Shown one piece after another: positions 25,808-39,442 of a stretch of DNA of 64,000 nucleotides. The notes beneath the pieces were generated by a model that did not search any database, was not told the DNA's origin, and saw only the letters and a program-made list of their open reading frames with translations. Location: positions 33,584 through 97,583 of the forward strand of contig NZ_NHOA01000139.1 in assembly GCF_002727125.1 (NCBI RefSeq), read 5' to 3'. The stretch's first letter is position 1, and each line of letters opens with the position of its first letter. Source of the DNA: Halorubrum persicum (GTDB lineage Archaea > Halobacteriota > Halobacteria > Halobacteriales > Haloferacaceae). Position numbers and translations under genes: made by a program.

Positions 25808-27499
25808 GTGATAGGGCTCAGTCCGCTGTCGGTCGCCCTCCTCACCGCCGTGGTCACCGGGACGTCCGCGGCGATCCTCGCGTGGCGTGAGCGGCCGGAG
25901 GCGGGCGCGACGTGGCTGGCGGTGTTGCTCGTCGGGCAGGTTTGGTGGACGACGTTCCTCGTCTTCGAACTGGAGGCGTCGACGCTCGCGGCGAAGTCGC
26001 TCTGGTACGACGTGCAGTGGCTCGGGGTCGTGATCATCCCGGTGGGGTGGCTGCTGTTCGCGCTGGAGTATACGGGGCGAGAGCGGTACGTGCGGCCGGG
26101 GGTCGTGGCGGCGCTTCTCGTCGCGCCCGCCGCGACGGTCGCCGTCGTGGCCGCCGGCGACCCGTGGGGGCTCGTCGTCGTCGACCGAGCGGTCGCGTCG
26201 ACGCCGGTCGGCTCGTTCCTCCGCGTCGACACGGGCCCGTGGTACTACGTCATCGCCGCGTACACGTACCTGCTCGGGCTGTTCGGATCGCTCCCGATCC
26301 TCCAGCTCGTCCGCGACGACGCTCGCCCCTTCCGGGGGCAAAGCGCCGCGCTGCTCGTGGGGACGGCGGCGCCGTGGGCCAGCAGCGTCTTCCACCTCAC
26401 CGGGGCGTTCCCGGTCGCCGGACTCGACCCGACCCCGCTCGCCTTCGCGGTGTCGGGCGTGGCGTACCTCTTCGCGCTCACCCGGTTTCGGCTGCTCACG
26501 CTCGCGCCGGCGCCGCGTCGGCGCGCGCGACAGCTGGTGTTCGAGCACCTCCACGACCCGGCGTTCGTGATCGGAACCGAAGGGTACGTGATCGACTTGA
26601 ACCAGAGCGCCGCGGACACGTTCGGGGTCGACCGTCGGGACGCGATCGGAGAGCCCGCCGACGCGGTCGTCCCGCGACACGGGGACATCGCGGGCGAAGC
26701 GGCGGACCAGTCGCCCCTCTCGATCACGGGGCCGCACGGTCAACACCCGTACGAGGTCACCGTTCGACGCATCGCCGACGGCCACGATCGGCCGACCGGC
26801 GAGGTGGTGGTGTTCCACGACGTGGGCGAGTACCTCGGCCAGCAGCAGCGACTGGACGTGCTCAACCGGGTGTTCAGACACGACGTGCGGACGGAGACGA
26901 ACCTGATCCACGGGTACGCCGACCAGCTGCGCGCGGACCCGACCGACGAACGGGCCCTCGCGGTGGTCAAGGAGAGCGCCTCGCGCATCCTCGATCTCAG
27001 CGAGCGCACCCGCACCGCGAGCGAGCTGTTCAACCCGACGACGGAGGCGCCGCCGCCGGTCGCGCTCGAGGCGCTCGTCGACGAGGCGGCCGCGACGCTC
27101 CGGGCCGAGTTTCCCGACGTGACCGTCATCGTCGAGGACGATATCCCGGCGGTCCGCGTGCCGGCGGTGTTGCGGGTGGTCACGGAGAGCCTGTGTTCGA
27201 ACGCGGCCCGCCACAACGACGGTGCGTCTCCCTCCGTGTGGCTCGGCGCCACCGTCGACGGCGGGTGGATCGATCTCTCCGTGGCGGACGACGGTCCCGG
27301 GATCGCCGACGCCGAGCGCGACGTGTTGCGGCGCGGCACGGAGACGCCGCTGGAACACGGCAGCGGACTGGGGCTGTGGATCGTGAAGTGGGGGGTCGAT
27401 CAGGTCGGCGGAAGCGTGTCGTTCGCGGAGCGGGAGCCGCGCGGCACCGTGGTCACCGTGTCGGTGCCGATCAGGGACGACGGAGAGGCGGGTCGGTAG
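25808..27499 (+). CDS. Membrane sensor histidine kinase with N-terminal 7TM domain
   Basis: About 563 residues. Seven hydrophobic helices fill the first roughly 230 residues and match the 7TM kinase N-terminal type (FELEASTLAAKSLWYDVQWLG, then VGWLLFALEYTGRERYV). A PAS domain follows (about 240-335, GTEGYVIDLNQSAADTFGVD). A HisKA-like helix has the H-box NRVFRHDVRTETNLIHGY, and the ATPase has VTESLCSNAARHNDG, VADDGPGIADAE and GSGLGLWIVKWGV. This is a common halobacterial architecture with an unknown stimulus. The start could also be the GTG at 25796. Confidence 0.9.
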   Translation: MIGLSPLSVALLTAVVTGTSAAILAWRERPEAGATWLAVLLVGQVWWTTFLVFELEASTLAAKSLWYDVQWLGVVIIPVGWLLFALEYTGRERYVRPGVVAALLVAPAATVAVVAAGDPWGLVVVDRAVASTPVGSFLRVDTGPWYYVIAAYTYLLGLFGSLPILQLVRDDARPFRGQSAALLVGTAAPWASSVFHLTGAFPVAGLDPTPLAFAVSGVAYLFALTRFRLLTLAPAPRRRARQLVFEHLHDPAFVIGTEGYVIDLNQSAADTFGVDRRDAIGEPADAVVPRHGDIAGEAADQSPLSITGPHGQHPYEVTVRRIADGHDRPTGEVVVFHDVGEYLGQQQRLDVLNRVFRHDVRTETNLIHGYADQLRADPTDERALAVVKESASRILDLSERTRTASELFNPTTEAPPPVALEALVDEAAATLRAEFPDVTVIVEDDIPAVRVPAVLRVVTESLCSNAARHNDGASPSVWLGATVDGGWIDLSVADDGPGIADAERDVLRRGTETPLEHGSGLGLWIVKWGVDQVGGSVSFAEREPRGTVVTVSVPIRDDGEAGR

Positions 27500-27529
27500 G
27501 CACTTGTGCCGCGCCGGCCACCCCGAACC

Positions 27530-27958
27530 ATGGACACGTATCTCCCGTACGCCCTGCTCGCGATGGGCGCGTACGCGTTGGTCTCGCCGCTGATGCGCAT
27601 CGCGACGACCGGTCCCGACGCGATCCCGAGCGACGTGGCCGTCGTCGTCTCGAACGCCCTCCTCATCCTCATGGCCGTCGGGGTGCTCGCGTACACCGGA
27701 CAGGGGTTCACCGAACACCTCGCCTCGCCGAAACTGATCCACGTGCTCGCGGCCGGCGTCTTCCTCGGGATCGGCATCCTGGCGCTGTACCGCTCGCTCG
27801 CGCTCGGCCCGGTGAGCGTCGTGACACCCATCTTCGCGATGTTCCTCGTCTTCTCCTCCGTGATCGGCTTCCTCGTTTTGGGCGAGTCGTTCACCGCGCG
27901 GAAGGCGCTGGGCATCGCCTTCGCCGCGGCGTCGGTGTACCTCGTCTCGGGGGCGTGA
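27530..27958 (+). CDS. EamA/DMT-type small membrane protein (single EamA half)
   Basis: A 142-residue hydrophobic protein with about five helices, equal to one EamA repeat rather than the usual two. ALGPVSVVTPIFAMFLVFSSV and FLVLGESFTARKALGIAFA match the conserved end of EamA domains (xxPVSVVxPI, LGExxTxxxxxG). Half-size members must dimerise to form a transporter. The ATG used gives the expected first helix; an upstream in-frame codon would add only eight basic residues. The substrate is unknown. Confidence 0.85.
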   Translation: MDTYLPYALLAMGAYALVSPLMRIATTGPDAIPSDVAVVVSNALLILMAVGVLAYTGQGFTEHLASPKLIHVLAAGVFLGIGILALYRSLALGPVSVVTPIFAMFLVFSSVIGFLVLGESFTARKALGIAFAAASVYLVSGA

Positions 27959-28057
27959 GATCGGGGCCCTCGACACGCGTTTCGGTCCCCCGATCCGGAA
28001 ACGCCCGCCGCGTGACGAAATCCCTTTACTACCCACGGGGAAAGTGGCCTACTCGCA

Positions 28058-29560
28058 GTGGCCCGCTTCCCGAACCCCTTCCGTGCGCTGATCCTCTACA
28101 TCGGCTTCGCCCTCGCCAAGGCGGGGGTGATCGACCGGCACCGCGTCGTCCGGACCACGGACCTCGCGTGGCCGCGGATCGTCACGGGGATCGCTCGCAT
28201 GTCGAAGAACGCGGTCGACGTGGCGATGGTCGGCGTCGCCGTCGGCACCAGCGCGGTCGCCGGCGTCGGCTTCGCCGGCCCCTACTGGGGGCTCGCGTTC
28301 GCGCTCGGCGGCGGGGTCGCCGGGGGGACGATCGCCCTCGTCTCCCAGCGCTTCGGCGCGGAGGCGTACGGCGAACTGGGCGACGCCATACGGGCGAGCG
28401 TCCTCCTCTCGATCGCGATCACGATCCCCGTGTCGGCCGTCTTCTGGACGTTCCCGACGCGTTTCATCGACGTGCTCAGCAGCAACGAGGCCGCGATCGC
28501 GTTCGGCGCCGACTACCTCCGCATCGTCGGACTCGGCGTCCCCTTCGCCGCGCTCAACCTCGTCGGCAGCCGGGTGCTTGTCGGCTGCGACGACGCGTAC
28601 ACCGCGATGCAGGTCCGGGCGGGCGGGGCGCTCGCGAACATCGTCTTGAGCGCCGCGTTCATCTTCGGGCTCGGGTGGGGCGTCGAGGGGGCCGCGTTCG
28701 GCACGGTCCTCTCGAACGTGTTCGCCGTCGCCGCGTTCACGGTCGGGCTCGTGCGAGGTCGGGTCCCCGGAATCGGCGAGTTCCCGATCTCGATCAGCCC
28801 GTTCGGCTCGTACGTGAACCCGGACATGCTCCGCGACCTCGTCGAGATCGGGCTCCCGGTCGGGGCGCGCAACCTCGTGTGGACCGTCGCGGAGTTCCCG
28901 ATGCTGGCCATCCTCGACGTGTTCGGCGAGAACACCGTCGCCGCGTTCGTCATCGCCCGCCGGATCTGGGGGATCATGAACGCCCCCGGCTGGGGGTTCG
29001 GGCTCGCCTCCTCCAGTCTGGTCGGCCAGGAGCTCGGCGGCGAGGACTCCGCGGAGGCGGAGGCGTACGCCACCGACATCATCCGCTTCTCCGTGGCGAC
29101 GTACCTCGTCTTTGCGGCGCTGACGGCCGTCTTCGCGACCGACATCGTAACGCTGTTCGCTGAGTCGCCGGAGAGCCCCGAGATCCCGATCGCCGTGAAC
29201 CTCGTGTACGCGGCCTGCGTCGCCGTCGTCTTCCAAGGGATCTCCGGCGGCGCGGCGGGGCCGCTCGACGCGGCCGGCGACACGAAGATCCCCTTCGCGA
29301 GCCAGTTCCTCGGGATGTTCTGCGTGTCGATCCCGCTGGCGTACGTCGGGGCCCGCGAGGCGACGCCCGCGATCGACGTGCCGGGGCTCGCCGTGACGGT
29401 CCCGGAGGTCGCGCTCCCCGCGATCGGGTTATGGGGCGTGTACCTCGCGTTCGTCGCCGAGACGACGATCCCCGCCGCGATCAACTACTGGCGGTTCCGG
29501 TCCGGGAAGTGGAAGGCGATAAGCGAGGCGTATCGCCCGGACGCGCCCGCCGACGACTGA
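28058..29560 (+). CDS. MATE family efflux transporter
   Basis: A 500-residue, 12-helix MATE transporter, normally extruding cationic drugs or metabolites in exchange for Na+ or H+. The two homologous halves can be seen: ARMSKNAVDVAMVGVAVGTSA with GGTIALVSQRFGAEAYGE in the first, GLPVGARNLVWTVAEFPM with SSSLVGQELGGEDSAEAEAYA in the second. It starts with GTG at 28058; CTTTACTA is centred about 30 bases upstream. It is monocistronic. The substrate cannot be predicted. Confidence 0.93.
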   Translation: MARFPNPFRALILYIGFALAKAGVIDRHRVVRTTDLAWPRIVTGIARMSKNAVDVAMVGVAVGTSAVAGVGFAGPYWGLAFALGGGVAGGTIALVSQRFGAEAYGELGDAIRASVLLSIAITIPVSAVFWTFPTRFIDVLSSNEAAIAFGADYLRIVGLGVPFAALNLVGSRVLVGCDDAYTAMQVRAGGALANIVLSAAFIFGLGWGVEGAAFGTVLSNVFAVAAFTVGLVRGRVPGIGEFPISISPFGSYVNPDMLRDLVEIGLPVGARNLVWTVAEFPMLAILDVFGENTVAAFVIARRIWGIMNAPGWGFGLASSSLVGQELGGEDSAEAEAYATDIIRFSVATYLVFAALTAVFATDIVTLFAESPESPEIPIAVNLVYAACVAVVFQGISGGAAGPLDAAGDTKIPFASQFLGMFCVSIPLAYVGAREATPAIDVPGLAVTVPEVALPAIGLWGVYLAFVAETTIPAAINYWRFRSGKWKAISEAYRPDAPADD

Positions 29561-29678
29561 GGGTCCGCGAAGTCGGGACCCTGCGAAGTCGAGACACCGA
29601 CGATCGGACGCGTCAGTCCGCGACGAACCGGACCGTGTACTCATAGTAATACGTCTGGCGCCGAATACTGTCGTATTC

Positions 29679-29747
29679 ATGAAATTTGAGCGCCTCACAG
29701 CGGTCGGCGTCGTCGTCGGGGTCGCGGCGCTACTCGGGGCGGCCTGA
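29679..29747 (+). CDS. Possible 22-residue hydrophobic microprotein
   Basis: An ATG is followed by 22 codons ending in TGA. The product begins MKFERL and continues with a Val/Gly/Ala/Leu-rich helix, resembling a single membrane anchor or a bare signal peptide. CATAGTAATA (29642-29651) is placed about 30 bases upstream, as in leaderless haloarchaeal genes. The third codon positions of the last 15 codons are GC-rich, like real genes here. It lies convergent to the dehydrogenase gene. It may equally be the remnant of a secreted-protein gene cut short after its signal sequence. Confidence 0.35.
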   Translation: MKFERLTAVGVVVGVAALLGAA

Positions 29748-29758
29748 GGGGAGGTTTC

Positions 29759-30970
29759 TCACCACGCCTCGCGCAACACGCCCGCGATCGCCTCGGGCGT
29801 CGCGTCGAGCGCCTCGGGGGCGCGGTCCATCGACCAGTCGTCGGCGATGTACTCGGCGATCGCGGGGAAGTCGTCCTCCTCGACCGGGTCCAGATCCCGG
29901 AGCCGCGAGGGGACCCGGAGCGAGTCGCGGACGGCGGCGACCTCGCTGACCACGTCCTCGGCGATCGCGGCGTCGTCGCGGCCCGCGGTCGCGACGCCGA
30001 GCCCGTTCGCGAGCGCCCGGCGGCTCGCGTCGATCTCGTCGAAGAGGTAGGCGAGAACGTGCGGCGCGACCACGGCGTGGACGGCGCCCTGCTGTACGTC
30101 GTACCGCCGCGCGAACCCGTGTCCGAACGCGTGGATCACCGAAATCTTCCGTCCGAGCTGGACGAGCAGCGCGCCGATCACGGCGCGGTCCGTCGCCGCC
30201 GGGTCGGCGGGTCGATCGCCGGCGACGTGCGGGAGCGCGTCTCGGAGCAGCCGCGTCCCGTGGAGCGCGGTCGCGTCGCTCACGGGCGAGGCGTCGGCCG
30301 CGTACGGCGTCTCGATCCCCTTGTTGAACCCGTTCATCGCCGACCCCGCCAGCGCCGACCGCGGGGTCGTCTCGAACAGCGCCGGGTCCGCGAGGTCGAT
30401 GGCGGGCATCGCACCCCCGCCGCTGACGGTCAGCGGCTGGCCGGTCGGCGAGGCGTCCGCGGCGAGCACCTCCAGCGATCCGCCCGTGGAGAGATCCGCG
30501 CCCGCGAACGTCGTCGGGATCGCGACGAAGGGGATCTCGGGGTCGACTCCGGGCGCGAGGTCGCCGAGCGCGTCACCTCCGGCCTCCGCGTCCGCGCGGA
30601 GGTCGGCGAGGTCTCGGCCGTCGACATCGAGCAGGGTCGCCTGCCGGGCCACGTCGAGGCTGCTCCCGCCGCCGACCGCGACGAGGCAGTCCGCGCCGGC
30701 CTCGGCGCGCGCCGCGAGCAGATCGAACGCCTCCTCGACGCGCTTGTCCGGGGTCGTCCCGTCGAAGACCCCCGCGAACCGGTCGCCGAGCCCCTCGCGT
30801 ATCGGGTCCATCAGGTCGTCGTTGGCGCCGACGTTCGAACCGCAGACGACGAGCGCGTCGCCGATGTCTCGCTCGGCGAGGGCGTCGCCGAGGTCGGCGA
30901 CGCGCCCGCGGCCGTACCGGATCTCACAGCCCTGGTAGTCGTGCTCGAAGGAGTCCGCGATCGGGAGCAT
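29759..30970 (-). CDS. Iron-containing alcohol dehydrogenase family protein
   Basis: A 403-residue member of the iron-type alcohol dehydrogenase/dehydroquinate-synthase-like fold. The NAD-binding region has VAVGGGSSLDVARQATLL. The metal site region is around ISVIHAFGHGFARRYDVQQG followed by HAVVAPHVLAYLFDE, which supply several His ligands. AIPTTFAGADLSTGGSLEVL is the usual substrate-site segment. A longer open frame exists upstream, but a TATA-like GTTACAAG (minus strand, 30996-31003) lies about 29 bases before the ATG at 30970. The substrate may be an alcohol, aldehyde or maleylacetate-like compound; not determined. Confidence 0.9.
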   Translation of the reverse strand: MLPIADSFEHDYQGCEIRYGRGRVADLGDALAERDIGDALVVCGSNVGANDDLMDPIREGLGDRFAGVFDGTTPDKRVEEAFDLLAARAEAGADCLVAVGGGSSLDVARQATLLDVDGRDLADLRADAEAGGDALGDLAPGVDPEIPFVAIPTTFAGADLSTGGSLEVLAADASPTGQPLTVSGGGAMPAIDLADPALFETTPRSALAGSAMNGFNKGIETPYAADASPVSDATALHGTRLLRDALPHVAGDRPADPAATDRAVIGALLVQLGRKISVIHAFGHGFARRYDVQQGAVHAVVAPHVLAYLFDEIDASRRALANGLGVATAGRDDAAIAEDVVSEVAAVRDSLRVPSRLRDLDPVEEDDFPAIAEYIADDWSMDRAPEALDATPEAIAGVLREAW

Positions 30971-31142
30971 CGACTGCCGGTACGCCGGGCGGCGGCTTGT
31001 AACTGTGGGAACGGGAGGCACACTCGGAGCCGCCTCCCGCCCGCGGTCCCCGGGGGGCGTCTCCCGGCCGCGGCTTCGCGGACGACCCCCAAGAGCCAAC
31101 CCCCTCCGGAACGCACGCTTCGACGACGCATCGTCGCCACCC

Positions 31143-32015
31143 ATGCGCTCGTTTCCACCCCTCCCCGACGTTCGCGACTCGCGGGCCCCCGATGCCCTCC
31201 TCAGCGGCCACCTCTGGCTCCTCGAACTGATCGACGGGACGGGACTCCGGTTCCGGATGGAGGCGTCGGGACTCCTCCGCTTCGGCGACCCGGAGACGAC
31301 GTACGGGGACCCGGGGGCGGCCCCGGTCGCGCTTCGCCCCGCTGTCAGGGACGTCCGCGAGCGGTTCGACCGCGACGCCCTCCGAGACGCGGTCGACACC
31401 CCCGAGGGCGTGACGTTCTTCGGCGTCGCCACCCACCACCGCGGGACCGACTACGACTGGGATCGGCTCCCGCCGTTTCTCGGAACGGACGTGTGGATCG
31501 GGACGCATGAGGGGTCCGAGTCGGAGGCGCGGGCGGGGGCGTTCCGGCCGCCCGACGCCGCCGCGGCCATCTTCGAGGGAGTCGGGCTCGATCCGGTGAA
31601 CGCGATCGAGCGCGAGGTGAACGGTCGGGACTTCGATCCGGAGGCGTACGCGGTTCCCCAGTCAGCGTGGCGTGACGGGCCGGCCGCCGGCGTCGTCGTG
31701 CGAAACAAGCGCGGAGGGCGAGGGGTGATCCGCGCGGCGGACGGACCGACGGACACGGGCGCGGAAGCCCCGGCGGTCGACGATCCGGAAGCGATCGCCG
31801 CGACGTACGTCACCGACGACCGGTTCGAGCGCGTCGTCGAAGCCCTCGATCGGCGGGGGGAAGAGCCGACCGTCGACGCGGTCGCCGACCGGATCGTCGA
31901 GGCGATCGCGAGGGAGACGCCCGTTCGGTTCGCGGGCGGCGGCGGGAGCGCCGACCCGGCCCGGGTCCGCACCGCGGTCATCGAGCGGACCCGGAGGAGG
32001 CTCGACGACCGGTAG
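31143..32015 (+). CDS. RNA-ligase-superfamily nucleotidyltransferase-like protein with altered active-site motifs
   Basis: A 290-residue protein whose layout resembles Rnl2-type RNA ligase domains. LWLLELIDGTGLRFRM (about 24-39) sits where the ligase motif I ExIDG lies, FFGVATHHRGTDYDWDRLPP (about 92-111) where motif III lies, then FLGTDVWIG and GPAAGVVVRNKRGG (about 179-192) for motif IV. The residues normally used for catalysis seem changed: Leu29 for the nucleotidylated Lys, Val95 for the motif III Glu, Ala before GVV for the motif IV Glu. The C-terminal roughly 90 residues are a separate helical part. The fold assignment is by remembered motif pattern and is moderately sure. The preceding frame is open but contains Arg/Pro-rich, non-coding-like sequence. 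Confidence 0.62.
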   Translation: MRSFPPLPDVRDSRAPDALLSGHLWLLELIDGTGLRFRMEASGLLRFGDPETTYGDPGAAPVALRPAVRDVRERFDRDALRDAVDTPEGVTFFGVATHHRGTDYDWDRLPPFLGTDVWIGTHEGSESEARAGAFRPPDAAAAIFEGVGLDPVNAIEREVNGRDFDPEAYAVPQSAWRDGPAAGVVVRNKRGGRGVIRAADGPTDTGAEAPAVDDPEAIAATYVTDDRFERVVEALDRRGEEPTVDAVADRIVEAIARETPVRFAGGGGSADPARVRTAVIERTRRRLDDR

Positions 32016-36589
<4,574 letters not shown>

Positions 36590-36763
36590 CCTCGTCGGAG
36601 CGGCGCGCAGCAGCCTTCTCAGTTCTCAGCGCGCTGTTGTGCTCACGGGGAGAGAGACGCCGTCGACGGCGGGAGCGTCTCGGTCGCCGGTGCGTGCGCC
36701 GATCCGCGGTAGCCGAACGTGCAGGAAAATTACTTACGGTCACCGCGAAAACGGCCGAACGAG

Positions 36764-38776
36764 ATGGACGAGTACGAGGGGATAGACGAGGTCGTACACG
36801 AGCCGACCGAGGCGTTCGCCGAGTCGACGAACGTCGCCGCGTTCATGCGCGAGTACGGGATCGACGACTACGAGGCGCTGATCGAGCGCACCACCTCGGA
36901 GGTCCCGGGCGAGCCCGAGTCCGGCGTCGACTGGTTCTGGGACGAGGTCGTCGACTACCTCGACATCGACTTCTACGCCGACTACGACAGGGTGCGCGAC
37001 GACGCCGACGGCCCGCAGTTCACCGACTGGTTCCCCGGCGGCGAGATCAACGTCGCGCACAACGTCGTCGACCGCCACGCCGCCGTCGACTCGCCGAACC
37101 GCAACCGGGTCGCGCTGATCTGGGAGGGGGAGCCCGGCGACGTGCGGGAGGTCACGTTCCACGAGCTCAAACGCGAGAGCGACCGCGTCGCCAACTACCT
37201 GGAGTCGGCCGGGATCGAGACGGGAGACACGGTCGGGCTGTACATGCCGATGGTGCCCGAGGTCGTCTCCATCCTCTACGGCTGCCTGAAGGTCGGCGCG
37301 ATCGCGGTGCCGATCTTCTCCGGGTTCGGCACGGAGGCGACAGCGACCCGGATCGCGGACGCCGAGCCGTCGGTCCTGTTCACCGGAGACGGGTTCTACC
37401 GGCGCGGGAGCGAGGTGCGGCTGAAGGCGACCGCGGACGCGGCGATCGAGGAGGCCGGCCGCGTCGAGGAGGTCGTCGTCTACGACCGGCTCGGGGCGAC
37501 GCCGCCCGGCGGTGCTGACGACCCGATCCCGTGGGACGCCGAGCGAGACGTGACGTGGGAGGAGGCGGTCGGGTCCCAGCCGGTCGGCTACGAGACGAAG
37601 CGACTCCCCAGCGATCGGGAGTCCATGCTGTTGTACTCCTCCGGGACCACCGGCGAGCCGAAGGGGATCGTTCACACCCACGCGGGCGTTCTCACGCAGT
37701 GCGCGAAGGAGATCCACTTCGGGTTCGATCAGAAGCCCGCGGACCGGTTCTTCTGGGTCTCCGACATCGGGTGGATGATGGGGCCGTGGACGCTGATCGG
37801 CAACCACGCCTTCGGCGGGACGGTGGTGATGTACGAGGGCGCGCCGGACCACCCGGAGCCGGACCGGTTCTGGGAGATAATCGACCGACACGGAATCACC
37901 CAGTTCGGCATCTCGCCGACCGCGATCCGCGCGCTCCGCAAACACGGCGATGAGTGGGTGGAGGACCACGACCTCTCCTCGCTCCGCGTCCTCGGCTCCA
38001 CCGGCGAGCCGTGGGACCCCGAGTCGTGGCGGTGGTTCTACGACGCGGTCGGCGGGGGCGACTGCCCGATAATCAACATCTCCGGCGGCACGGAGATCTG
38101 CGGCTGCTTCCTGATGCCGATGCCGAACCAACCCCTCAAACCGTGCACGCTCGGCGGTCCGGGACTCGGGATGGACATCGACATCGTCGACGAGGCCGGG
38201 GAGTCCGTCAGGGAGTCTGGCGAGCGGGGGTTCCTCGTCGCTCGCGACTCCTGTCCCTCGATGACCAAGTCGCTGTGGTCGGGCGACGAGCGATACATCG
38301 CGGAGTACTGGTCGACGTGGGAGGGCCTCTGGGACCACGGCGACTTCGCGCAGAAGGACGACGACGGGTTCTGGTTCCTCCACGGGCGCGCCGACGACGC
38401 CCTGAACGTCGCCGGCCGGAAGGTCGGACCCGCCGAGATCGAGGGGGTGCTCATCGACCACGACGCCGTCAACCAGGCCGCCGCGGTCGGCGTCCCCGAC
38501 GACACCACCGGGACCGCGGTGGTCGCGTACGTCGTGCTCGAACCCGACGCCGAGCCGAGCGACGACCTCCGCGAGGAACTCCGGGCGCTGGTCGGCGAGG
38601 AGCACGGGAAGCCGTTCCGACCGCGCGAGCTCCTCTTCGTCGACGCCTTCCCGAAGACGCAGTCCGGAAAGATCATCCGGCGCGCGATCGAGTCGGTGTA
38701 CAGGGGTGAGGATCCGGGCGACCTCTCGTCGATGGAGAACCCGGAGGCGCTGGAGGAACTGCGCGATCCCGCCTGA
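36764..38776 (+). CDS. Acetyl-CoA-synthetase-like AMP-forming acyl-CoA synthetase
   Basis: A 670-residue adenylate-forming enzyme. The N-terminal ACS domain is recognised by FTDWFPGGEINVAHNVVDRH. The core contains the P-loop MLLYSSGTTGEPKGIVH, SDIGWMMGPW and LGSTGEPWDPESW. The C-terminal domain has GRADDALNVAGRKVGPAEIE and the catalytic Lys in TQSGKIIRRAI. The size and N-terminal domain point to a short-chain acid (acetate, propionate) as substrate. TTACTTAC (36730-36737) is about 30 bases upstream and selects the ATG at 36764. With propionate as substrate it would feed the methylmalonyl-CoA genes, but this is inference. Confidence 0.92.
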   Translation: MDEYEGIDEVVHEPTEAFAESTNVAAFMREYGIDDYEALIERTTSEVPGEPESGVDWFWDEVVDYLDIDFYADYDRVRDDADGPQFTDWFPGGEINVAHNVVDRHAAVDSPNRNRVALIWEGEPGDVREVTFHELKRESDRVANYLESAGIETGDTVGLYMPMVPEVVSILYGCLKVGAIAVPIFSGFGTEATATRIADAEPSVLFTGDGFYRRGSEVRLKATADAAIEEAGRVEEVVVYDRLGATPPGGADDPIPWDAERDVTWEEAVGSQPVGYETKRLPSDRESMLLYSSGTTGEPKGIVHTHAGVLTQCAKEIHFGFDQKPADRFFWVSDIGWMMGPWTLIGNHAFGGTVVMYEGAPDHPEPDRFWEIIDRHGITQFGISPTAIRALRKHGDEWVEDHDLSSLRVLGSTGEPWDPESWRWFYDAVGGGDCPIINISGGTEICGCFLMPMPNQPLKPCTLGGPGLGMDIDIVDEAGESVRESGERGFLVARDSCPSMTKSLWSGDERYIAEYWSTWEGLWDHGDFAQKDDDGFWFLHGRADDALNVAGRKVGPAEIEGVLIDHDAVNQAAAVGVPDDTTGTAVVAYVVLEPDAEPSDDLREELRALVGEEHGKPFRPRELLFVDAFPKTQSGKIIRRAIESVYRGEDPGDLSSMENPEALEELRDPA

Positions 38777-38815
38777 GCGACCGGCCGCGCGGTCGGCGGC
38801 GAGGACGGGCGTCCG

Positions 38816-39286
38816 CTACGCGTTCGCGTCGTCGACCGCGGCTTCGACCGCGTCGTAGTCGGGCTCCTGTCCGGGGGAGTCCGCGAGCCACCGGTAGGTC
38901 ACGACGCCGTCGCCGTCGATCACGAAGACCGCGCGACGCGCGACCGTATCGACGCCGTAGTGGTCGAACGACTCGACGACGTCGTACGCCTCGATCGCGC
39001 GGTGCGCCGGGTCGGCGACGAGCGCGAACGGGAGGTCGTACTGCGAGCGGTACGCGGTGAGCGCGTGCGGGAGATCGGTGCTCACGCCGAGCAGCGTGCA
39101 GTCGTCGCGGTCGAAGCCGTCGCGGAGCGCCTCCATCTCGTCGGTGCAGGTGTTCGAGAAGGCGGCCGGGAAGAAGGCGAGCACGACCGGCTCGTCGCCG
39201 AGGCGGTCAGACAGATCGAACGGTTCGATCTCGTCGGTCACGATCGAGGCGGTGAACGTCGGGGCGTCGTCGCCGACATCTGGCAT
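38816..39286 (-). CDS. Peroxiredoxin (AhpC/TSA-type redoxin)
   Basis: A 156-residue thioredoxin-fold peroxidase. FFPAAFSNTCTDEMEALRD holds the peroxidatic Cys in the P-x-x-x-(S/T)-x-x-C pattern. VARRAVFVIDGDGVVTYRWL is the usual core strand with the conserved Arg. A second Cys in DRDDCTLLGV is not at a standard resolving position, so it may act as a 1-Cys enzyme. It should reduce peroxides with electrons from a thiol protein. It is divergent from tatA, which shares about 190 bases of upstream region. Confidence 0.9.
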   Translation of the reverse strand: MPDVGDDAPTFTASIVTDEIEPFDLSDRLGDEPVVLAFFPAAFSNTCTDEMEALRDGFDRDDCTLLGVSTDLPHALTAYRSQYDLPFALVADPAHRAIEAYDVVESFDHYGVDTVARRAVFVIDGDGVVTYRWLADSPGQEPDYDAVEAAVDDANA

Positions 39287-39370
39287 ACCGATCGGTTGCG
39301 CCCCCGGGGCATCATCGTTTCGCCGTCGGCAGCCGATTCGGGGGGATTACGAGACGGATATCAGCGAACC

Positions 39371-39407
39371 CGAAACCGCCACGATCTGCAGTCTCGGTGG
39401 CGTTTCG
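39371..39407. repeat. Imperfect inverted repeat in prx-tatA intergenic region
   Basis: CGAAACCGCCAC (39371-39382) and GTGGCGTTTCG (39397-39407) are inverted copies with one missing base, separated by 14 bases. The repeat lies about 40 bases before the tatA TATA box (39443-39450) and about 85 bases before the peroxiredoxin start. A regulator site or hairpin is possible. Confidence 0.5.
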
Positions 39408-39442
39408 GTGGGATTCGCGGGGCGGGTATCGAGGCAAAAAGA

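Noticed and set aside
25781..28036. 751-codon open frame on the minus strand opposite the 7TM kinase, EamA and MATE genes
   Set aside because: The product is an Arg/Asp/Glu/Gly mixture without domains, a mirror of GC-rich codon bias on the other strand, where clear kinase and transporter domains are read.
36740..38605. 621-codon minus-strand frame opposite the acetyl-CoA synthetase-like gene
   Set aside because: Shadow of strong GC3 bias; the plus strand has all adenylate-forming motifs.
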